Shown here: positions 58,483 through 64,000 of the stretch, in pieces
Layout: each line of letters opens with the position of its first letter
Position numbering within the stretch: the first letter of the stretch is position 1
Origin: Thermothielavioides terrestris NRRL 8126
Lineage: Eukaryota > Ascomycota > Sordariomycetes > Sordariales > Chaetomiaceae
DNA: 64,000 nt
Direction: 5' to 3'
NCBI RefSeq assembly: GCF_000226115.1
Contig: NC_016457.1
Coordinates: 5,580,001-5,644,000 of the forward strand
Translations under genes and position numbers: made by a program
Notes under the pieces: model-generated
What the model was told of the DNA's origin: nothing
The model's input: the letters and a program-made list of their open reading frames with translations, nothing else
Database searches by the model: none

Positions 58483-59955
58483 ATGGTGCAGCAATGCTCG
58501 CAACAGCGGCCCGTACAGAACAGCGAGGTGTATGTGCTGCGCCGGGTGCCGTCCTTCCCGAGCGTTCCGCCGCCGTCCCCTCCCTCGCCAAGGACTCCTC
58601 CCGAAGACGATTGCGCGCTCGCACCCATCGAGGCCCTCAGCTTGACGCAGCCCAACATCGCCGTGTGCGACAAGAAGCTTGCCTTCGAAGAGCGCCTCTC
58701 GCGCGCCGTCCACGTCCTTGCGACCGAGACCGCCGCGCTCCAGGATCTCACCCAGCTCTATTCCTCCGACCGCCTCGCCCGAGATGGCTTTAGCCGCGCC
58801 GTCGACGCCATCGTCCGCCGGCAGGGCAGCGACGGCGGCAAGCTAGTCGTCATCGGCGTCGGCAAGTCAGGGCACATTGCCAAGAAACTTGTCGCGACCT
58901 TCAACAGCCTCGCCATCGTGGCCGTCTTCCTGCACCCAACTGAGGCCCTGCACGGCGACCTCGGCCAGATCTCGCGGCGCGACACTCTCCTACTGATCAC
59001 CTTCTCCGGCAAGACTCCCGAGCTGCTCACCCTCCTCCCTCACCTGGACAGATCCCTCCCGCTCATCCTCCTCACCGCCCACACCCGCCCGGAGACGTGC
59101 GAACTGGTGCGCCAACGGCCAGACACGATCCTGCTCCCCGCCCCGGTCCACGAGCCGGAAACGGCCTCCTTCGGCGTGGCGGCGCCGACCACGTCCACCA
59201 CGGTCGCGCTGGCCGTCGGCGACGCGCTGGCCCTCGTCGCCGCGCGCGAGCTGCACGCCTGCGTGGCGTCCGTCTTCGCGCGCAACCACCCCGGCGGCGC
59301 GATCGGCGCCTCCCTGCGCGGCGGCCGCCGCGGCCGTCCACGCGAGGACGTGCGCGCGCTCATGGTCCCGCTGGACCAGCTCGGCGGTCTCCTGCCGCCG
59401 CAGCCCCGCGCCGGGGAAGAAGAGGGGAAGCAGAAGGGAAAGGGCAAGGAAACGGACGGGGGGTCCGCTCCAGCTCCATCTCCAGCTCCAGCTCCATCTC
59501 CAGCTCCAGCATCAGCATCGGCAGCATCATCAGCGGCAGCCTCGCCCACGGGGCTGGATATCCTGCGCGCCGGCTACGCCAGCCCGTCCGGGTGGGTGCG
59601 CCTCGACGCCCGGCCCCGCCTGCACCCCTCCAGCCCCGACCAACACCGAGACCATGCCAGCGGCGGCAACGGCGCGGTGGTCTCGCCCCGCCGGATCAGA
59701 CGCCTCGCGGCGGCGGACATGGCCCGCCCGCTGGAGGAGCTGCGCTGGCTGGCCGTGCCGCGGAGCGATTTCGTGCCCGTGGCGGCCGACACGAGCGTGC
59801 AGCGCGCGGCCGAGTGGATCCGCGGCCTGCGGGCGGCGACGGGGGACGGCGGGGCGTACGGCGACGACGCCGTCGTCGCGGTCATGGAGCGCGGCGAGTG
59901 CGTCGGGCTGGTGGAGGTCGGGAGACTGCTTGAAGAGGCGTCGGGGTCGACGTGA
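58483..59955 (+). CDS. SIS-domain sugar isomerase, KpsF/GutQ-like
   Basis: ATG at 58483 (MVQQCSQQRPVQ), single exon, 490 aa. A Pro-rich N-terminal stretch (to ~residue 60) precedes an SIS domain at about 110-275: VVIGVGKSGHIAKKLVATFNS, then HPTEALHGDLGQI and ITFSGKTPELLTLLPHL, ending at the family signature FARNHPGGAIG. These match arabinose-5-phosphate isomerases. An Ala/Ser/Pro repeat linker (APSPAPAPSPAPASASA) joins a C-terminal region (~410-490) that looks like a divergent CBS unit. Bacterial KpsF/KdsD makes arabinose 5-phosphate for KDO; fungi have no KDO, so the in vivo substrate is uncertain. The bacterial enzymes have about 320 residues, so this one is extended at both the start and the linker. 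Confidence 0.88.
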   Translation: MVQQCSQQRPVQNSEVYVLRRVPSFPSVPPPSPPSPRTPPEDDCALAPIEALSLTQPNIAVCDKKLAFEERLSRAVHVLATETAALQDLTQLYSSDRLARDGFSRAVDAIVRRQGSDGGKLVVIGVGKSGHIAKKLVATFNSLAIVAVFLHPTEALHGDLGQISRRDTLLLITFSGKTPELLTLLPHLDRSLPLILLTAHTRPETCELVRQRPDTILLPAPVHEPETASFGVAAPTTSTTVALAVGDALALVAARELHACVASVFARNHPGGAIGASLRGGRRGRPREDVRALMVPLDQLGGLLPPQPRAGEEEGKQKGKGKETDGGSAPAPSPAPAPSPAPASASAASSAAASPTGLDILRAGYASPSGWVRLDARPRLHPSSPDQHRDHASGGNGAVVSPRRIRRLAAADMARPLEELRWLAVPRSDFVPVAADTSVQRAAEWIRGLRAATGDGGAYGDDAVVAVMERGECVGLVEVGRLLEEASGST

Positions 59956-60362
59956 CGGGGATTTTCTTCAGGAGCGGGTTGGGATTAATATTAATCATGC
60001 AAGTAGAGCGGACGGGATTGGACTGGGAGGCGATTCGTTGTTGCATTTTGGCATAGTACATGACTGGCGTTTCCAGGGCGTTCAAGGGGATTTCATCTGC
60101 CGAATGTCGGCAGTGCGCTTCATTGGGGAGGTGGTCGTCGTCTTTTACAACTTTAAAGACTGGGCGGCTTTTTGGACAATGGGATGCCTGAAAGTAGCCG
60201 CATCTCGCAGCATCGGGCGGACTTGTTTTTTGGACATAGAGATGGCGTTTGCTATACAGACCTCTCCTGCTATGTAACCAGAGATGTCGTGCACAGGTCC
60301 AAACCTTTGGGTATTCTACGGATACACCACTCTCCCGGCCTCCCCTCCGCTCACTGTCATCG
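59956..60362. other. Convergent 3' flanks
   Basis: Short region between the stop codons of the SIS-domain and WKF genes. No gene is recognised; it should hold both terminators. Confidence 0.4.
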
Positions 60363-61673
60363 TCAATCCTCCTCGCTACTACTACTCCCGGACTCGCTCT
60401 CGCCTTCCGACTCGTCCTCCGAATCGGACTCAGCCTCGGACGACGAAGAGCTGCTGCTGCTGCTGCTGGAACTCGAGTCTTCATTTCCGTCCGGTGCCAT
60501 GTCCTCCATCTCCTCGTCCTCCGACTCCTCGCTCGAGCTACTCTCCTCGGACTCGCTCTCCGACGACTCCGACTCGGACGAACTGCTGTCGTCGTCGGCA
60601 ATGTCTGTGCGCACTTTCCGTAATCGGCGTCGCTTGGCCGGCTGCTGCGAACCGTCGCTTCGCCGCTTCCCTTCGGCGGCGGCGGCGGCAGGGGTCGTGC
60701 CCTCGGCCGAAGACGATGATGTGCTTTCCGTCGTTGTTGTTGTCGCTGTCGATGTGCTGCTCTCGCCGCTGTCTGATAGCTCGTCGAGGACCAGCTCGGC
60801 GCGTATGCGCTTGAGCAGGCGCTGCTTGACCTCCGGCGTGGCGACCCGGAGGACGTATTCGACCTCGTCGATGGCGCGCTTGCCATTTGCGTTGGTGCTG
60901 GTGCCGTTGTGCCGTTTTTGGCGCTGTTGGACGTCTTGTAAGAAACGGGATATTGCGTCTTCGTATTCCTTTTGCCTTGTCTCCTTGTCCTGGACCGAGG
61001 CCGGGAACGCGGCTGCCCCGTCCTCCATGTCTTTCTTTCTGATCTCTGCCGCCGTGTCTCGTAGACGTGTCCGCACGAAGCCCTTCAGATTCCGGATATA
61101 TTCGTAGAAGATTGGAACGTCGGCCGAGGGGATCCGGTCTCCGTCGAAGAGGTACTTGATCAGGAGAGTCTGGTGGTTCTTGTTGAACTTCCACGAGTCT
61201 CTCGCCGTGTGCCACCGGCGGAGGTAGTCGAGTGACGGCTCAAGGCTGAAGTCGGCTTTGGGGCCGTCGGTCGCCTTCTTGGTCTTCTTCTTGGACTTTT
61301 TCTTTTTAGCCTTCTTTTTCGGCGGTTGAGGAGTCTTGTCCTTGGCGTTATCTTTCGTGCCGTGGGCAAACGACACTGATTTCTTCGCCGATGACGGGGT
61401 CCCGCGATCCGCAGCTGTGTGCTCTTCCTTCCTCGGCTTTTTGTTCGGCGTGTGCGCAGAGGCAGCGCTCGGTGTGGAAGCAGAGCCAGGTTGCTTCCTT
61501 TTGAGGGCGCTCGCCGGACTTCCGTTTACACGGGCTTGGTGGGCATTGGGGATCGGCGCCGAGGTCTTTGTGCCACCGTTAGGGCCGGCCAAGCTAGGGA
61601 TAGCTTCGCCAGATGCAGGTCCCTTGAGCTTGAGGCCCAATCGCTTCCAGGCGGGGACACGCGGTGTGGACAT
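60363..61673 (-). CDS. WKF-domain protein (C7orf50-like)
   Basis: ATG at 61673 (MSTPRVPAWKRLGLKLKG), single exon, 436 aa. The first 140 residues are basic with a Lys-run (PKKKAKKKKSKKKTKK, 119-134), a likely nuclear or nucleolar signal. Residues ~149-200 form the WKF domain, named after W161-K162-F163 (SLDYLRRWHTARDSWKF..), followed by YEYIRNLKGFVR. The C-terminal third is alternately acidic and Ser-rich (long Ser runs and S-E-S-E repeats), like nucleolar phosphoproteins. The domain occurs in uncharacterised eukaryotic proteins such as human C7orf50; a ribosome-biogenesis link is suggested by composition only. Confidence 0.85.
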   Translation of the reverse strand: MSTPRVPAWKRLGLKLKGPASGEAIPSLAGPNGGTKTSAPIPNAHQARVNGSPASALKRKQPGSASTPSAASAHTPNKKPRKEEHTAADRGTPSSAKKSVSFAHGTKDNAKDKTPQPPKKKAKKKKSKKKTKKATDGPKADFSLEPSLDYLRRWHTARDSWKFNKNHQTLLIKYLFDGDRIPSADVPIFYEYIRNLKGFVRTRLRDTAAEIRKKDMEDGAAAFPASVQDKETRQKEYEDAISRFLQDVQQRQKRHNGTSTNANGKRAIDEVEYVLRVATPEVKQRLLKRIRAELVLDELSDSGESSTSTATTTTTESTSSSSAEGTTPAAAAAEGKRRSDGSQQPAKRRRLRKVRTDIADDDSSSSESESSESESEESSSSEESEDEEMEDMAPDGNEDSSSSSSSSSSSSSEAESDSEDESEGESESGSSSSEED

Positions 61674-62468
61674 GGCGGCCACCCAAAGCAACCAAGACTG
61701 GACGGTTGGGAACGGGACCTGGAATTGGGCGTTCGGGAATGGGCGGGCGAGCGGGAATGCGGCTGCGGGCTGCGGTAACTATGCCACAGCAATAGTGGGG
61801 GAAGAGAAAAACTTGGACAGGGCCAAGCTGTTACTGTGTCGCTTCTAGACCCGAGTCGTCAACGAGACTGCGGAATTTGGAGCCCTGAGCAGCATTCATC
61901 TGAGTTTCTATTGGGTGTTGCAATTGCTGCTTTGAGGGGCTGCCCAAGCCATCACAGCAAATTTCTGCCCAGATGGACCTTATCGGTACCCAAAACAGGG
62001 GTGCGATCATAATGATAAGACAACCTTATTCAGATTGAGAAGTGGGGTGGTGTGGTGACGTTGAGTGTGTCTTGTGCGGGATATTCCGTAAGGTACCACT
62101 CCCTCAGTTTGTGGAGGCAGGGGACTTGGTGCCTCAGGCGTGAACACAGGTCAGTGCTAGCTCCGATCCCCCCGCCAGCTGCCAACCGGGCCGCCCTTGT
62201 TGCTGCGCTGCTGCAGGCAGCTCCAGCCTCCGTCAGCCTGGTCAGCCTGCCGTGCGCTAGGCAAACCGTAGCAACGCGTCAATCGCTGGGGAACTTGGGA
62301 GCTCCCCGTCCAACAACGTCCGACAACGACGAAGCTCCGCAGCTTGTTCAACACCATTCCTTCTCCAACCTAACCACGACAGCAAGAATTGTGTGAACTC
62401 GAGCGGCGTTGACGAACTTCGGCCTACCGTGATACCAACACATCTCCATCTACTTCCCGCCTGTCAAG
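61674..62468. promoter_or_regulatory. Divergent upstream region of WKF and proteasome alpha-1 genes
   Basis: A 795-bp gap between two divergent ATGs with no third gene. I saw no clear copy of the yeast proteasome element GGTGGCAAA. Confidence 0.5.
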
Positions 62469-63565
62469 ATGGCGGGTAAGTCTGCTCCTGCCAGCTGCTG
62501 CGAAATCTCCCAAGCTCCTCCCGGCCATCGCTCGCTCACAACAAGGGACAGGCAACGCTGGCTATGACAGACACATCACCATCTTTTCGGAGCAGGGAAG
62601 GCTGTTCCAAGTTGGTACGTACTAGTGAAAGTGGTGGGGTAGCTGCTTGGGACGGGGCGGTGCTGCGAGTTCGACTGCACGCCTACGGCTGGAACTCAGA
62701 GCGGGCCCTGTCGACCTGGAAATCGTGTCGGTGATGCTGATGTCGAGGCTTTTTGCAGAATATGCCTTCAAGGCGATCACAGCGGCCAACATCATGTCGA
62801 TTGGTGTCCGGGGCAAGGACTGCGCCGTGGTTCTATCGCAGAAAAAGGTCCCTGTATGTGTCGCCCGGTAGCCCGCTGGAGAGACACTCGCCATGCTGAC
62901 GGCACCATCAGGATAAACTCATCGACCCGTCGTCCGTTTCGCACATCTTCCAGATCTCGCCGTCCGTCGGCTGCGTCATGACGGGCTCCATCGCCGATGC
63001 GCGGGCCTTCTCGCAGCGCGCTCAGTCCGAAGCGGCCGAGTTCAAGTACAAGTTTGGCTATGAGATGCCATGCGACGCGCTGGCCAAGCGGCTTGCCAAC
63101 ATCAGCCAAGTCTACACTCAGCGGGTATGTGGGAAGACGGCCTTGCAACAGTGGGGCGGCGGCGCTGACTAGTCCCAGGCCTACATGCGGCCGTACGGTG
63201 TTGCCACGACGCTGATATCCCTCGACTCGGAATTTGGACCCCAGCTGTTCAAATGCGATCCCGCCGGTTACTACATCGGGTACAAGGGAACCGCGGCGGG
63301 GCCGAAGCAGCAAGAGGCGCTCAACCAGCTGGAAAAGAAGCTCAAGAACAAGGACTGCGCGCCGGGCGACTGGAAGGAAGTTGTGGAGCTGGCCATCACC
63401 ACCCTCAGCTCCGTCCTCAGCATGGACTTCAAGAAGAACGAAATCGAAATTGGCATTGTGGGGGGCCCACGTCCCGACGGCAAGGAAGGGACTTATCCGG
63501 GATTCAGGACGCTGACCGAGGATGAGATCGAGGAGAGGTTACAGGCGATCGCAGAAAAGGACTGA
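62469..63565 (+). CDS. SCL1: 20S proteasome subunit alpha-1 (Scl1/PSMA6)
   Basis: Five exons: 62469-62475 (only seven bases, ATGGCGG), 62552-62614, 62759-62853, 62912-63124, 63179-63565; 254 aa, normal for an alpha subunit. The alpha N-terminal signature [20 protein letters not shown] starts at residue 7, followed by [19 protein letters not shown]. The conserved [20 protein letters not shown] and [12 protein letters not shown] segments identify alpha-1. It sits in the outer ring of the 20S core, where the alpha N-termini gate the chamber (family knowledge). The tiny first exon means that gene finders will often miss the true start. Confidence 0.95.
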
Positions 63566-64000
63566 GGCCGCAAGGCGGAATACGGTCGAAGCGGCGGCTG
63601 AGGAGGGTTGTGTGGCTAGCCTGCTGAAGGGAAGGCCCGTTTCCTCCCACTGTCGAAGCCAATCATGGGGTTTTCGCGGGATAGGCAGTGAATGCAGCAT
63701 ATGGTGAGGTCGATATTCCCCTGAATACCACGTTCTTACCTCCTCCTGCAGCCATGCCCTCCGCATGCGGCATGCGGGAGTGGGCGCCCCGAAATAGAAC
63801 TGCTTGCCACTTGAAGCCCTCGGGCACTGCTGAATGCTGTGGAACAGCCGGGTGAAAGGTCATCAAACACCCTGCTGCATCAAGACAGATACGACGACGT
63901 TGAGAAACGATGTCTGAAATATGCATCTCAGCCTACCCAATCACCCGAAGTCCGAGACCGGTACAAGGACAGAGAAGGCAAGCCCCAAACTGCCTCAGCC
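63566..64000. other. 3' flank of the proteasome gene
   Basis: No recognised gene to the end of the window. Confidence 0.4.

Overview
The window is nuclear DNA of a filamentous ascomycete, most likely a Sordariomycete (Sordariales, possibly Chaetomiaceae). Genes are GC-rich with short GT-AG introns (about 50-120 nt) and CTAAC/CTGAC-like branch sites. The protein set is typically fungal (Zn(II)2Cys6 regulator, cell-wall-integrity MAP kinase, Vac7, alpha-arrestin). The mobile DNA carries dense C-to-T/G-to-A transition damage, as expected from repeat-induced point mutation (RIP). No bacterial, CRISPR or organellar features were seen. Exon joins were worked out by hand from splice signals, reading phase and recognised family motifs.

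Layout. 1-3.3 kb: Vac7-like vacuolar PI(3,5)P2 regulator (-). 3.3-8.2 kb: non-coding apart from a (TAAAAAA)n tract. 8.2-10.3 kb: coiled-coil protein (-). 11.3-15.6 kb: Zn2Cys6 regulator (-) divergent from an MFS monocarboxylate-type transporter (+). 16.9-19.0 kb: ribosomal protein genes eL30 (-) and uL16 (+), head to head. 20.6-27.9 kb: two large proteins of unknown function (589 and 1257 aa, +). 28.9-30.7 kb: ten-exon Dim1 18S rRNA dimethyltransferase (-), divergent from an alpha-arrestin (+) at 31.6-33.5 kb. 33.5-41.3 kb: a complete but RIP-destroyed Ty3/Gypsy chromovirus with 202-bp LTRs. 41.56-42.9 kb: a RIP-degraded Tc1/mariner element. 44.4-48.1 kb: SP-RING/MIZ SUMO-ligase-like protein (-). 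49.7-51.4 kb: UTP15 (+). 52.4-54.0 kb: Slt2/MpkA MAP kinase (-). 54.4-54.8 kb: a short inverted-repeat (MITE-like) element carrying telomere-like repeats. 56.2-56.8 kb: low-molecular-weight tyrosine phosphatase (-). 58.5-60.0 kb: KpsF/GutQ-type SIS sugar isomerase-like protein (+). 60.4-61.7 kb: WKF-domain protein (-), divergent from the 20S proteasome alpha-1 gene (+) at 62.5-63.6 kb.

How the genes relate. This is ordinary eukaryotic housekeeping content, not an operon-like cluster. Ribosome biogenesis is well represented (eL30, uL16, Dim1, UTP15, perhaps the WKF protein), often from divergent promoters. The only pair that looks like a local regulator plus target is the Zn2Cys6 factor and MFS transporter. 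I found no convincing new multi-gene system. The points most worth following are the three mobile elements with intact boundaries, the uneven RIP between the two LTRs, the MITE-like element with telomeric repeats, an intergenic nonamer enriched over expectation, and the Cys/His-bearing unknown 1257-aa protein.
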